Origin: Planctomycetota bacterium
Lineage (GTDB): Bacteria; Planctomycetota; Planctomycetia; Pirellulales; Pirellulaceae
Direction: 5' to 3'
Assembly (NCBI GenBank): GCA_014381825.1
Contig: JACNKX010000081.1
Location: 186,001 to 250,000 of the forward strand
Length of the DNA stretch: 64,000 nucleotides
The translations under genes were made by a program, and so were the position numbers. Positions 1 through 9,437 of this stretch are shown here, piece after piece. Under the pieces are notes generated by a model that saw only the letters and a program-made list of their open reading frames with translations, did no database searches and had not been told where the DNA came from. Within the stretch, counting starts at the first letter, position 1; each line of letters starts with the position of its first letter.

Positions 1-816
1 CTGCTTCGGAGTCATCGTGCCAGCTTTCGCGTCGTAGTCGAAAACGGTCACGCTAAGATCAAGCTCATTCAGGACGTAAACCCACTCGCCGCTCGTATGA
101 AATTTCATATGACGCGGACCGCCGCCGGGCGGGACTTTGCCAGATCCATGAGGTTCGATTTTGGAAGCGGCCACGTCGACTTCGTAGATCACCACTTGGT
201 CCAGCCCAAGATCAGGAACGAACGCGAAACGGTGGTCGGGCGAGAAGCCTGCCCAGTGTGCGTGTGGTTTATCCTGACGACCGGGCACCGCGCGGGAACC
301 ACCTTCATGTTTCGCTAACTGCGTTCTCGCTCGAAGCGATCCATCTTCATTCAGCGCAAACACTCCGACTGACCCGCCACTGTACTGTGCCGTAAGTATC
401 GTCTTACCTGTTGGATCGACAGCGACGTGAGCTGCCCCGCCGTCGCCGATCTCGATCGAGTTGACGAACTTCAGCGCGGCACTGCCTTGCTGCTTCTCGA
501 TAGCGTAAGCAGCAACCGAAGGTTTACCCTCGACCGCTCCGACTGCGTACAGATGTTCACCGCTAGGATGCATCGCGAGAAACCCAGGACCGCTGATTTC
601 GGCGGCAAGTTCAGGCTCGGTGAGTTTGCCAGTCTGCGTGTTCAGCGTGCAGTGGTAAATGCCTTTACTTGGCTTCGCACTACTCGTACCGATCCAAACA
701 TCGACGACAGTCGGCTCGGTCTTTCCAGCGTCGCTCACAGAATTCAACTCCTCGGCAACAGAAATGTTAGACAGATGGCAAAGTAAGAGAATTCCAAAAC
801 AGATTCGGGCTGACAC
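1..816 (-). CDS. Lactonase-family beta-propeller protein (6-phosphogluconolactonase type), C-terminus cut by window edge
   Basis: Reading the minus strand from a GTG at 814-816 gives an open frame with no stop to position 1, so only the first 272 codons are present. The start is supported by an AAGGAG Shine-Dalgarno about 6-8 bases upstream. The N-terminus is a signal peptide (VSARICFGILLLCHLSNISVA). The mature part has the repeats of the seven-bladed 6-phosphogluconolactonase/lactonase propeller, such as VWIGTSSAKPSKGIYHCTLN, FLAMHPSGEHLYAVGAVEG and VTVFDYDAKAGTMTPKQ. Family members open sugar lactones or act as secreted propellers of unknown substrate; a secreted form is typical of planctomycetes. 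It has no ATG start, so simple ORF calls miss it. The family call is good; the substrate is unknown. Confidence 0.8.
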   Translation of the reverse strand, partial: MSARICFGILLLCHLSNISVAEELNSVSDAGKTEPTVVDVWIGTSSAKPSKGIYHCTLNTQTGKLTEPELAAEISGPGFLAMHPSGEHLYAVGAVEGKPSVAAYAIEKQQGSAALKFVNSIEIGDGGAAHVAVDPTGKTILTAQYSGGSVGVFALNEDGSLRARTQLAKHEGGSRAVPGRQDKPHAHWAGFSPDHRFAFVPDLGLDQVVIYEVDVAASKIEPHGSGKVPPGGGPRHMKFHTSGEWVYVLNELDLSVTVFDYDAKAGTMTPKQ

Positions 817-916
817 TAGTTGTCTCCTTCAGCGATGCGCGAGAATTTCAACGACTTTTGAATCCCCAAGCTAATCGAACACGACCGCGACTACAAATGA
901 ATGGGCAATCGACAGC

Positions 917-3598
917 TCACTTCTCTTGCGATTCTAATCGGCGTTGTAGTTCCGCCAGCAGCTCGTCGTTCTCGTGAAGATGCGATTGCTGAGCTCGCCA
1001 GGCCGCGGCAGTTTCCTGGATCAGCTGTATGAACGTGGGATTGTCCTGAATCGCTCTGCGACGTTCCTTTTTCTCTCGGACAATTTGTTCGTTGGTGACG
1101 AACAACTGCGGGTATCGCGACTCAAGTGTCTTTTGCGCTGCGACGCGTACGGCGACCAATTCAATAAAACGAGTGTCCTTGCCATATTTCTTACGAAGCC
1201 GTTCAAGCGCCGCAGGCTGCTGACTGGCTGGAAGGTCTTCGACCGCCGGTTCCCGGGCAACAAGAAACGCGTCGATTGCTCGTGCGGCACGATAAGTCGC
1301 GAACAATGTTTCCTTGTAATCCGGGTCTTCGGCGTGAAGAGTACGACGTAACGTATCGATCTTCTTGCGATACTCCTTCACCGACTCGAAGACCTCTGGA
1401 TAAGCTTCCTTCTCTTTCTGTTTTTGCAGATCTACACGAGCGACGAGCGATCGATAGTCTTCATCGCGCTGATAGAGCCACTCGTGTGCATTGGTTTTCT
1501 GGATCGCATATTGTTCCTGCAGCGGTTTCGCTACCGGATACTTGTCGCTCGCGCGCTCGATCTTGTTAAAGTTGCTGGCGGCGTCGCGATTCTTGGCCGC
1601 TCGAAATATTTGCACATTGTCAAAGGCGGCGGCGGGTTGATCCACCTGAAACGCAAAGTACGTACGCTGTTGATCAAGAATAGGATGATGAGCGTAGGCC
1701 AGATGGTCGTGATCGAGGTGCGTCACAAGCTCGTCGCCAGCGAACTCCACCGTCATCGTATACCACTGCCCAGGCCGGAAATCGTACTCGCATTCTCCAT
1801 GCCGGTAAGGGAAGAACGGGCCGCGATTGTCCAATGCAGTCTGGATATAGAAGTGATCGCGATGGATATGAATGACCGCGTTGTAATGGCCAGAAGATCC
1901 GGTGACTAAACGAATGTCCTCGGCACCCTCGAAACGGAAGTCGAAGCGAATCATGACATCTCGATACTGAGGATCTTTGACGAAGATTCGCTTATTGTTT
2001 CCCGCATTCTCATTGCGTCGCAGAGCACCGTCTTCGACGGTCCACTCCTTCTGGAAAAACCACCGCTCGCTAACCAGACCGTCTGAGAAGTGATCCCCAA
2101 AGTAAAGTTGGCGAGGCGAAACGAGCAACGGCGGCGAAGGAACGCGAGCTCCGACGCGTTCGCGCCAGCTAACGAGTTTGCTCGTCAACGCGCTGACTCG
2201 GTCCGCATGCCGAATCGCGATGTTGTTAGCCTCGGAGGGGTCGTTCGCCAAGTCGAAGAGCTCGAAACGGGCGTCGCCTGATTCTTCAAACCGTTCAACG
2301 AGCTTCCAGTCGCCAGCGCGGATCGCCCCGGCAGAAACGCCACCAAGGAAGTGAGGCTGATCTAGCGGGTAGTGCCAGTAAATCGCGTCCCGTCCGGTTG
2401 GGTGCGACGAATCGTTCCAGGTGGCCAAGGTCGATACGCCGTCCAGTGTCTGAGCGGGATCGGGTTCGATTCCAGCCGCTTCGAGTAACGTCGGATAGAA
2501 GTCGTAGTTGACCGTAGGTTGGTTGCAAGTTGTCGCGGCAGCAATTCGCCGAGGCCAGCGGACGATCAGGGGCACCCGAACGCCACCTTCATACAGCTGA
2601 CTCTTGCCACCGCGCAATGGCGCGTTCGACGTGACATTGGTTTCACCACCGTTGTCGCTCGAAAAGATGAGGATCGTATTCTCGGCGAGGCCAAGTTCGT
2701 CGAGCCTTTGCGTAAGCAGACCGATACCATCGTCGATACTCTCTAACATCGCCGCGAGGTGCGGATTGTGATCACCTGCCCAATGATTGCCAGACTCGCC
2801 CTTTAGGCCGCTGTCTTCACAGAGGTAGCATTTCTCGCGAGTGCTTTTTCCTGGAGCGTGTTTCGCGCGATATTTCTCGACGAGGTCCGGACGTCCGTTG
2901 AGGATGGTGTGCGGAGCGTAGTGGCTGACGTAGAGAAAGAACGGTCGGTCTTTGTTGCGCTCGACGAAATCGACCGCTTCGACGTTGAGGCGGTCGGTGA
3001 GATACTCGTTGTCTCCTAGTCGGTTCTCCGGAATGTCGGTCCAGCGTATACCCTGATCACGAAACATGTAGGGCCAAAAGTTCGCACCGTTACCAACACC
3101 TTTGATCTCACGACCAAAGTCCCAATCGAATCCGTGATCGCTCGGCGTCACCTCAAACTCGGCGTCGTGGTGTTTGTATCCAGTTAGATGCCACTTCCCA
3201 ACCATGCCGGTTGCATAGCCGCCCTTGTTCAGCATTTCCGGCAGCGTCATCTGGCTTGTGGAAAGCGAGTTTGCTGAGTTGGGCCGCAGGTAGTCGAGAA
3301 TCCCCACACGGGCCGGATGCTGGCCTGTCAGTAGAGCAGCGCGATATGGCGAACAGACTGGTGCCGCGGCATACGCTTGCGTAAACCGCATGCCCTGCTC
3401 AGCGAGTCGATCCAGATGCGGCGTCTCGTTGAAGCCGTTGCCGTAGCATCCGAGTTCCGCCCATCCAAGATCGTCAGCGAGAACAAACACGATATTCGGT
3501 GGCGTTGCGTCCCGGGCAGCAGCGATACTACAACCGATTAAGCAATGCGTTGCTAACGTCAAACATAAACTAGTCGAAAGAGTCTTGCCGTATATCAA
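917..3598 (-). CDS. Secreted type I sulfatase with lectin-like domain and C-terminal coiled coil
   Basis: This is an 893-residue formylglycine-dependent sulfatase. The catalytic motif CSPYR is at residues 82-86, where Cys82 would become formylglycine. Metal-binding DD (about residues 42-43) and SSDNGGE fit the arylsulfatase family (S1). The N-terminus is a signal peptide; LIGC at residues 20-23 would also serve as a lipobox, so it may be a lipoprotein. The start codon is TTG with GGAGAG about 8 bases upstream. The sulfatase core ends near residue 490. Residues about 500-680 look like a concanavalin A/LamG-like beta-sandwich (GDHFSDG, RYFGFEG-like strands, AAAFDNVQIF end). Residues about 690-893 are charged and helical, probably coiled coil, with no family I recognise. 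At 893 residues it is much longer than the usual 450-600. The substrate cannot be read from sequence. Confidence 0.9.
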   Translation of the reverse strand: MIYGKTLSTSLCLTLATHCLIGCSIAAARDATPPNIVFVLADDLGWAELGCYGNGFNETPHLDRLAEQGMRFTQAYAAAPVCSPYRAALLTGQHPARVGILDYLRPNSANSLSTSQMTLPEMLNKGGYATGMVGKWHLTGYKHHDAEFEVTPSDHGFDWDFGREIKGVGNGANFWPYMFRDQGIRWTDIPENRLGDNEYLTDRLNVEAVDFVERNKDRPFFLYVSHYAPHTILNGRPDLVEKYRAKHAPGKSTREKCYLCEDSGLKGESGNHWAGDHNPHLAAMLESIDDGIGLLTQRLDELGLAENTILIFSSDNGGETNVTSNAPLRGGKSQLYEGGVRVPLIVRWPRRIAAATTCNQPTVNYDFYPTLLEAAGIEPDPAQTLDGVSTLATWNDSSHPTGRDAIYWHYPLDQPHFLGGVSAGAIRAGDWKLVERFEESGDARFELFDLANDPSEANNIAIRHADRVSALTSKLVSWRERVGARVPSPPLLVSPRQLYFGDHFSDGLVSERWFFQKEWTVEDGALRRNENAGNNKRIFVKDPQYRDVMIRFDFRFEGAEDIRLVTGSSGHYNAVIHIHRDHFYIQTALDNRGPFFPYRHGECEYDFRPGQWYTMTVEFAGDELVTHLDHDHLAYAHHPILDQQRTYFAFQVDQPAAAFDNVQIFRAAKNRDAASNFNKIERASDKYPVAKPLQEQYAIQKTNAHEWLYQRDEDYRSLVARVDLQKQKEKEAYPEVFESVKEYRKKIDTLRRTLHAEDPDYKETLFATYRAARAIDAFLVAREPAVEDLPASQQPAALERLRKKYGKDTRFIELVAVRVAAQKTLESRYPQLFVTNEQIVREKKERRRAIQDNPTFIQLIQETAAAWRAQQSHLHENDELLAELQRRLESQEK

Positions 3599-3959
3599 TG
3601 TCGTCTCTCCGCTGCTATCTCAGTTGTCGAGAAAAGATTTGCTCAACACTATGATTTGAGCAGTTCACGATGCCTTGCCTTGCTAAATCGATCACAAGTT
3701 GCTTGCCTCATGATCTTCGACGGTAGTCAAATCCAGCGGCGCGATCGAGGGGCCGCTCCGGTGCCACAGTCCGCTCGTTAATCAACAGGTTGCTCCACGT
3801 CCCCCACCTGACGAGACAAAGCGATCTCTGGCAGGTAGAATCCAACACTTCGATAACTCGCCATTCCAACGCAACGATGCCGCTTCAAAAGTTCACCCGA
3901 AGAACCAGTCGCTGCGTCAAGGCCGAAACAATAATGTACTACGACGGAGAATCCAAAAC
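3599..3959. other. Intergenic region between divergent genes, no gene seen
   Basis: These 361 bases separate the minus-strand sulfatase from the plus-strand isomerase-like gene and must hold both promoters. I see no convincing ORF. The only structure noticed is a 7-bp inverted repeat TGCTCAA/TTGAGCA (3640-3646 and 3656-3662, 9-nt loop), which is too short to interpret. Confidence 0.5.
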
Positions 3960-4862
3960 ATGAACCCACTCCAAACAACGAGACGCGAGTTCCTGGCCCA
4001 ATCCGGCGTTGCGACCGCCATGCTTGCCGCTAACCAGTTGGCGTCCGCGGCCGACGAAAAAAGCCCTCTCTTCAAGATCTCGCTGGCTCAATGGACGATC
4101 AATCGCGAGCTGAAATCCGGCAAGATCGACAATCTGGACTTTGCGAAGGTCGCTCACGATCACGGAATCTTCGCCATTGAATATGTCAATCAGTTCTTCA
4201 TGGATAAGGCAAAGGACGAGTCCTACCTGGCCGAGATGAAGAAGCGTGCTGCCGATCTCGACGTGAAGAGTTTGATTCTCATGTGCGATCGCGAAGGCAA
4301 CATCGGCGATCCTGACGAAACGAAACGAAAGCAGACTGTCGAGAATCATCGCAAGTGGATTGATGCGGCGAAGTTCTTGGGATGCCATTCCATTCGCGTG
4401 AACGCAGCCAGCGCTGGAACTTGGAAAGAGCAGGTCAAGCTCGCGGCTGACGGTCTCGCGAAACTGACCGCGTTCGGTGCGGAACAAGACATGAATGTGA
4501 TCGTAGAAAATCACGGTGGGCTTTCCAGCAACGCCGATTGGCTCGCCGAGGTTATCGAAGCCGTAGATCACGATCGCTGCGGCACGCTACCTGATTTCGG
4601 AAACTTCCGAATCAAAGACGGCGAAAGCTATGATTCCTATCAAGGCATCAAGAAGCTGCTACCGTGGGCTAAGGGCGTATCGGTAAAAGACCAAGTGTGG
4701 GACGCCAAGGGAAATCAGTCGCCGTTGGACTACGATCGGATGCTGCACATCGTGGTCGATTCAGGTTTTAGCGGCTACTGCGGAATCGAATTCGGTGGTT
4801 TCGCGAATTTGAAACAGTCTCGGAAACTGCTTGAGCAAGCTCGTAATCGATTGTCGGCATAA
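3960..4862 (+). CDS. TIM-barrel sugar isomerase/epimerase-like protein, Tat-exported
   Basis: This 300-residue protein starts with a twin-arginine signal (TTRREFLAQSGVATAML followed by an alanine-rich cleavage region). The remainder has the pattern of the xylose isomerase-like TIM-barrel family (hydroxypyruvate isomerase, sugar phosphate epimerase): ISLAQWTINRELKSG, IRVNAAS near residue 140, VIVENHGG near residue 180 (metal-ligand Glu), LPDFGNF near residue 210, GVSVKDQVWD, and CGIEFGG near the end (second ligand Glu). Secreted members of this family are very common in planctomycetes beside sulfatases. It lies 18 bases upstream of the dehydrogenase ORF and probably shares its transcript. Substrate unknown. 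Confidence 0.85.
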   Translation: MNPLQTTRREFLAQSGVATAMLAANQLASAADEKSPLFKISLAQWTINRELKSGKIDNLDFAKVAHDHGIFAIEYVNQFFMDKAKDESYLAEMKKRAADLDVKSLILMCDREGNIGDPDETKRKQTVENHRKWIDAAKFLGCHSIRVNAASAGTWKEQVKLAADGLAKLTAFGAEQDMNVIVENHGGLSSNADWLAEVIEAVDHDRCGTLPDFGNFRIKDGESYDSYQGIKKLLPWAKGVSVKDQVWDAKGNQSPLDYDRMLHIVVDSGFSGYCGIEFGGFANLKQSRKLLEQARNRLSA

Positions 4863-4916
4863 CCGGCAACGCTCGTTCGTGTGCACCACACAGAGAAAGC
4901 ATCGGTCGATAAGCCA

Positions 4917-5915
4917 ATGAAGGCACTAACGCTGAAGTCGCTAAAGGCACCGTTGGAGTTAGAGGATCGACCAAGTCTGTCACCCGGTCCCGATGAAGTG
5001 ATAGTGCAGCTCAAAGCTGCGTCGCTGAACCGTCGAGATTATTGGATTACGCAGGGTTTGTATCCCGGTATCGAACCGCCGGTGGTGCTGGGATCAGACG
5101 GAGCGGGCGTCGTGTTCAAAATCGGAAGCGAAGTCGAGAACACCTGGCAAGACCGCGAAGTGATCATCGATCCAGGAATGGATTGGGGCGACAACCAGTC
5201 GGTTCACTCGGACAAGTTCTCGATCCTTGGCTTGCCGCGCGATGGAACTTTCGCGTCAGAGGTAGCGGTCTCGGCATCGCAACTGCACGCGAGACCTGCC
5301 CATTTGAGTTGGCAGGAAGCGGCCGCATTGCCGTTGGCCGGAGTGACTGCCTGGCGAGCGGTTTTTTCTCAAGGCGGGCTTGAAGCGGGCGAGTCTGTTC
5401 TGATTACTGGAATTGGTGGCGGCGTGGCGACCTTTGCGTTGCAGTTCGCGGTTGCCACAGGAGCGGATGTTTGGGTGACGTCATCTTCGTCACAAAAGAT
5501 CGAGCGGGCCATCGAACTTGGGGCCAAGGGTGGGTTCGACTACACAAGTGAAGACTGGGCGAAACGCATGGGAAAGGAAGCCGGTCCACCGAACCTCATT
5601 ATCGACAGTGCGGGCGGCACCGGTTATCGGTCGCTGGTGAATCTCGCCGCACCCGGCGGACGCATCGTCAATTACGGCGCGACGGCCGGCAGACCCGAAC
5701 AGCTGGATTTGATGAAGGTCTTCTGGAAACAACTTCGTCTGCAAGGTTCGACCATGGGCTCGCCGGTCGACTTTGTGTCCATGCTAAAGTTTGTTGAGGA
5801 AAAACAGATTGTGCCCGTTGTCGATTCGGTCGCGCAGCTCGCGGAAGGCAACAACGCTTTGAACCAGATGAAGTCCTCACCACAATTCGGAAAGTATGTC
5901 CTGACGATGGAGTGA
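4917..5915 (+). CDS. Medium-chain dehydrogenase/reductase (quinone oxidoreductase-like)
   Basis: From the ATG at 4917 this is a 332-residue MDR-superfamily oxidoreductase (MKALTLKSLKAPLELEDRP). An in-frame ATG at 4881 would add 12 residues that do not look like the family N-terminus, so 4917 is preferred. Family features: LNRRDYWITQGLYPG, LGSDGAGVV, LPLAGVTAWRAVF, and the nucleotide-binding VLITGIGGGVATFALQFA. The zinc-site pattern of true alcohol dehydrogenases is not evident, so a NAD(P)H-dependent quinone oxidoreductase-type role is more likely. It follows the isomerase-like gene by 54 bases and converges with the next sulfatase, whose stop is 10 bases away. Confidence 0.85.
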   Translation: MKALTLKSLKAPLELEDRPSLSPGPDEVIVQLKAASLNRRDYWITQGLYPGIEPPVVLGSDGAGVVFKIGSEVENTWQDREVIIDPGMDWGDNQSVHSDKFSILGLPRDGTFASEVAVSASQLHARPAHLSWQEAAALPLAGVTAWRAVFSQGGLEAGESVLITGIGGGVATFALQFAVATGADVWVTSSSSQKIERAIELGAKGGFDYTSEDWAKRMGKEAGPPNLIIDSAGGTGYRSLVNLAAPGGRIVNYGATAGRPEQLDLMKVFWKQLRLQGSTMGSPVDFVSMLKFVEEKQIVPVVDSVAQLAEGNNALNQMKSSPQFGKYVLTME

Positions 5916-5925
5916 ACTCAATTCA

Positions 5926-7764
5926 CTATTTTTTTGTTGTCTTGGTTCGTTTCTTTTTCTCTGCCTTCGCGACGCCCATGTACTGCTGCATGCGGGCGAC
6001 GTAGCCACCGTGGCTGTACTCACAAGCTTTCATCGCCGCCGTATATGGTTCGACGCCGTCGCCGATCCAGTCAATGATGTTGAAGATCTTGAGCGACGCG
6101 TAGGAGCTGTTCTCTAGCAGATCGTTCCAGCAGGCCTGGGCAGATTCCTTGTCGCCCGCGCGATACAGAATCCATGCTGCCATGATGCGAACGTGATGGC
6201 TCTGGTCGCTGAGAACTTTCTGGATGCGATCCATATCCAAAGGCGTACTTTCCTGGAGATTAAAACAACCAACGATCGCCCAGTAGCGAGCACCGGCATC
6301 TTTGGAGTTCAAGTCTTTGTAAAACGCATTGAGGTTCGCGGGATTCTTCTCCAGCGCCCGCGAGGATGCGCGTAGCAGCGCTCTTACATCGTATTGCGAA
6401 GGATCTCGGACAAATTCGTAGATCGTCTTACCACTTTCTTCGGCACGACGAACGACTTCGCTTTCCGGCAGCAGCGCGGAATCGAAGTGATCGATCTGCC
6501 ATTGATTGAGCGTCTTGCTGAGGCGAATGACCTCGTTTGCATACCCGGGCTCATCAATCAGATTGTTGACGTTGTCCGGATCGACCGACGTGTCATAGAG
6601 TTCCTCCATCGGTTTCGTCCCAAAGAACCGGCCTGTCACTGCATCGGTCTTGCCCGCCCGGTGATGCTCTTCCCACGCTTGCGTCGCGCGCATCGTCCAA
6701 AGGTAGTTCAGATGCTGGCCCCAGGGTGCGTAGGGCATATAGTTGCGGATATACAGGAAACGTTGATCGCGAATCGCTCTGACGTTATCGCAACGCTCGT
6801 CCATACGCGATCGAAAGCTGACGTGATAGTCGCGAGGTTCAGCGTCCGGTCCTAGAAACACGACTCCCTGCAAATAGTCCGGAGTCTCGGCCCCACAGAT
6901 ATTCAGCCAGGTCTTCGTCATATCGATGAAGCTGACGATGCTATCGATCTTCGTACCGGGCTCGGCGGGGCGCAAGTGGCTAAACTTCTCTGGGATGCGA
7001 ATGATCAGCGGGCAGTGCGTACCGCTATTGAAAAGAAAGCGTTTGCTACGAGCGATGACTCCGCCGTGGTCCGAGTTATGGACGACGATGGTATTCTCGG
7101 CCATGCCGCTCTTCTCCAAATCAGCCAGCGCTTGCCCGATGTCGGCGTCCATCTTCTTCATTTGATCGTGGTAGTGGGCGTAGTTCTTGCGGATGTCGGG
7201 AATGTCCGGATGATACTTCGCGAGGCGAACGTCGTCCGGACTGTGCGTCGTATTGTCGACATCGCCAAACGCTTTTGATTCGTGGGACTTCGTGTTGTTG
7301 ATCACCATGAAAAACGGCTGCTGTTGCTTCAGCTTGTTCCAATCGACGGTGGTCGTGTCCCATGCATCGCGGTCATTTCGACCACCAATGTTGTAGTCGG
7401 TCTTCTTCGCATTCCCGACGAAGTAGCCGGCATCCTTTAATAGATCCGGGTAGTACTTGATCGTTTCATGTGGAATCGCGTAGCGGCTTCGCATCGGATG
7501 TGTCCCCATCGACAATGCATGGACTCCGGTGATCCAAGTGCTTCGCGACGGGGCGCAAACGGGTGCGTTGGCATAACAATGCATGTACTGAAATCCTTCG
7601 GTCGCCAGCTTGTCGATGTTTGGCGTCTCCGCATGGGGGTTCCCGTAGCAGCCGACCCAGTTGACGTTATTATCCTCGCAAGTCAGCCAAAGGATGTTGG
7701 GACGGTCTGCTGCCGACACGACGTTGCCGAGCAACACAAAGAGAGTTGGGACAAGATACTTCAT
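5926..7764 (-). CDS. Secreted type I sulfatase (heparan N-sulfatase-like)
   Basis: This 612-residue sulfatase has the formylglycine motif CAPSR at residues 70-74, the metal-site start NILWLTCEDNN and NSDHGGV for the second metal cluster. The N-terminal 19 residues form a signal peptide ending SAA. The opening WLTCEDNNVNWVGCYGN and the overall length resemble the SGSH/heparan N-sulfatase branch, but this does not prove the substrate. The last 100 residues (about 490-600) contain helical repeats like HEAT/armadillo-type segments (ARYWAIVGCFNLQ, VRIMAAWILYRAG). It ends in a lysine-rich tail. It is the third gene of a minus-strand run of three sulfatases, 57 bases after the preceding one. Confidence 0.9.
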   Translation of the reverse strand: MKYLVPTLFVLLGNVVSAADRPNILWLTCEDNNVNWVGCYGNPHAETPNIDKLATEGFQYMHCYANAPVCAPSRSTWITGVHALSMGTHPMRSRYAIPHETIKYYPDLLKDAGYFVGNAKKTDYNIGGRNDRDAWDTTTVDWNKLKQQQPFFMVINNTKSHESKAFGDVDNTTHSPDDVRLAKYHPDIPDIRKNYAHYHDQMKKMDADIGQALADLEKSGMAENTIVVHNSDHGGVIARSKRFLFNSGTHCPLIIRIPEKFSHLRPAEPGTKIDSIVSFIDMTKTWLNICGAETPDYLQGVVFLGPDAEPRDYHVSFRSRMDERCDNVRAIRDQRFLYIRNYMPYAPWGQHLNYLWTMRATQAWEEHHRAGKTDAVTGRFFGTKPMEELYDTSVDPDNVNNLIDEPGYANEVIRLSKTLNQWQIDHFDSALLPESEVVRRAEESGKTIYEFVRDPSQYDVRALLRASSRALEKNPANLNAFYKDLNSKDAGARYWAIVGCFNLQESTPLDMDRIQKVLSDQSHHVRIMAAWILYRAGDKESAQACWNDLLENSSYASLKIFNIIDWIGDGVEPYTAAMKACEYSHGGYVARMQQYMGVAKAEKKKRTKTTKK

Positions 7765-7820
7765 GGAAGACAGACGCCTTTGCGATTGAGATACTAGTGC
7801 GAATAAGTTCTGGGACTGAT

Positions 7821-9416
7821 CTACTTCTTGTTCTTCTTTCGCTTGCCTGCTGATCGGCTCGTCGTTTTCGGAGGCTGCAATCCGTCATCCGGTTGGTTCC
7901 AGAGGCGGTAAGGATCATCGAGACGACGCATCTCCGCGAGAAGTAACGCTTCCATTTCGACGAGCTTGTCGGCGTGGCGAGCGTCTCCCGCTAAGTTCGT
8001 CTGTTCTTTTGCTGGCTTTGCATCCGTCAGCGATGTGACTTTGGGATCGTGATGTTGCTGGATGAACTCGTGCGGATTCTTCGCCAAGTTAAATAGCTGA
8101 GTCTCGCGGACTTCACCGTCCATCACGTCGTATTTAATAAGTTTCCAATCACCTTGCTTGACGCACCGCATCCCTGGCTTCGTGCCACCGCAGTAGACGC
8201 CGAATAGCGTGTCGCGAACCGTTTGCTTGGTGCCTTCAAGCACGGGCTTGAAGCTTATGCCTTCGCTGGTCTTCGGAGCGTCGACGCCGGCGAGGTCGCA
8301 GAGCGTGGCGAGCATATCGGTCAGATAGACATTCCCCGGAACACGTGAATCCGCGGCAATTCCCGGTCCTTTCACGATCATCGGCACTCGCCACGTGTGC
8401 TCGTACAAGTTCTGCTTCCCTTGCAACCCGTGGCGCCCGATCGCCATGCCGTGGTCCGCGGTGTAAATGATGTAGGTGTTTTCCAACTCGCCCAGCGCGT
8501 CGAGCTTATCGAGTACTCGACCAATCTGGATATCGATGTTCTCGCTACACGCAAATTGCCGCCCCAGTTCATTGCGGATCGTGCGCTCATCCCGATTCTC
8601 CCACACGCCGCTAACAGCAACTTCGTCGCGCAATCCCGGTTGGCCATGATGGAACGGGTGAGCGTCGAGATAGTTAGCTGGCAGCGCGGGCTGGTTCGCG
8701 TGCACCGGCGGAAGCGTCTTCTTGTCTTTGTGATTCGTCGCGCCATATTTGGCTAACAGCTCAGGCGTTCCATCACGAGTGTCGTGCGGATGCGAGAAAC
8801 CGTAATAGATTAGGAAGGGATCATCGTCGTTCGTCGCTTCGCGACTGTTCAGATAATCCAGAACGCGGTCGCCATGCCAGACGCTACCCGTTTCATCGGT
8901 GCCGCCACGCTTCGTCGCATCGTGTCGCACCGTAAACAGCTTGTTTGCCTCTTCGTAGCTGTTGCCTTTCTTGCACGTTCGCATTGTGTCATATCCAGCA
9001 CGAGTGAAGACGGCGGCCATCGTGTTCTGCGGCAAGTTTGGCGGCACCAACTTAGGATTAGCGACATTGGGATTGTTCATTCGTCCTGGCTTGTCGGGGA
9101 TGTGCCAGACGGTTCGTCCCGTCATGACCATGTGCCGGGATGACGTACAAACGGCACCCACCCAAGCACCCATGTGATGGGCCGCGTCGAATGTCATGCC
9201 CTCGGTCGCGAGGCGGTCGATATTCGGAGTTTGTAGCTTCGACTGAGCGTTATAGATGTTCAAGTCGAACGGCGATTGGTCATCGACGATAATAAACAGG
9301 ATGTTCGGGCGGTCCGCTGCTGACGACGGAGCTTCGAACGCGGTCTGAAGGAACAGCAACATTACGGTAAAGGCCGCCGCGCGCTTTATGATTTGCATGT
9401 TTAACTTGAAGTTCAT
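7821..9416 (-). CDS. Secreted sulfatase-family protein with atypical CTSSR active-site motif
   Basis: This 531-residue protein has the sulfatase fold signatures: a signal peptide, then NILFIIVDDQSPFDLN, TPNIDRLATEGM, and the metal cluster YTADHGMAIGRHGLQGKQNLYE. At the nucleophile (residues 90-94) it reads CTSSR. The third position is Ser, not the Pro or Ala expected for maturation by formylglycine-generating enzyme (C-x-P/A-x-R). Cys and Arg are kept, so it may still be modified, or belong to a subfamily with relaxed recognition. The C-terminus is lysine-rich. It is the middle gene of the three-sulfatase run, 22 bases after the upstream gene. Confidence 0.85.
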   Translation of the reverse strand: MNFKLNMQIIKRAAAFTVMLLFLQTAFEAPSSAADRPNILFIIVDDQSPFDLNIYNAQSKLQTPNIDRLATEGMTFDAAHHMGAWVGAVCTSSRHMVMTGRTVWHIPDKPGRMNNPNVANPKLVPPNLPQNTMAAVFTRAGYDTMRTCKKGNSYEEANKLFTVRHDATKRGGTDETGSVWHGDRVLDYLNSREATNDDDPFLIYYGFSHPHDTRDGTPELLAKYGATNHKDKKTLPPVHANQPALPANYLDAHPFHHGQPGLRDEVAVSGVWENRDERTIRNELGRQFACSENIDIQIGRVLDKLDALGELENTYIIYTADHGMAIGRHGLQGKQNLYEHTWRVPMIVKGPGIAADSRVPGNVYLTDMLATLCDLAGVDAPKTSEGISFKPVLEGTKQTVRDTLFGVYCGGTKPGMRCVKQGDWKLIKYDVMDGEVRETQLFNLAKNPHEFIQQHHDPKVTSLTDAKPAKEQTNLAGDARHADKLVEMEALLLAEMRRLDDPYRLWNQPDDGLQPPKTTSRSAGKRKKNKK

Positions 9417-9437
9417 TCCGGATCCTTGTGAGGCTTG

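Noticed and set aside
3640-3662. 7-bp inverted repeat upstream of the first complete sulfatase
   Set aside because: Short stem and long loop, expected by chance in a window this size.
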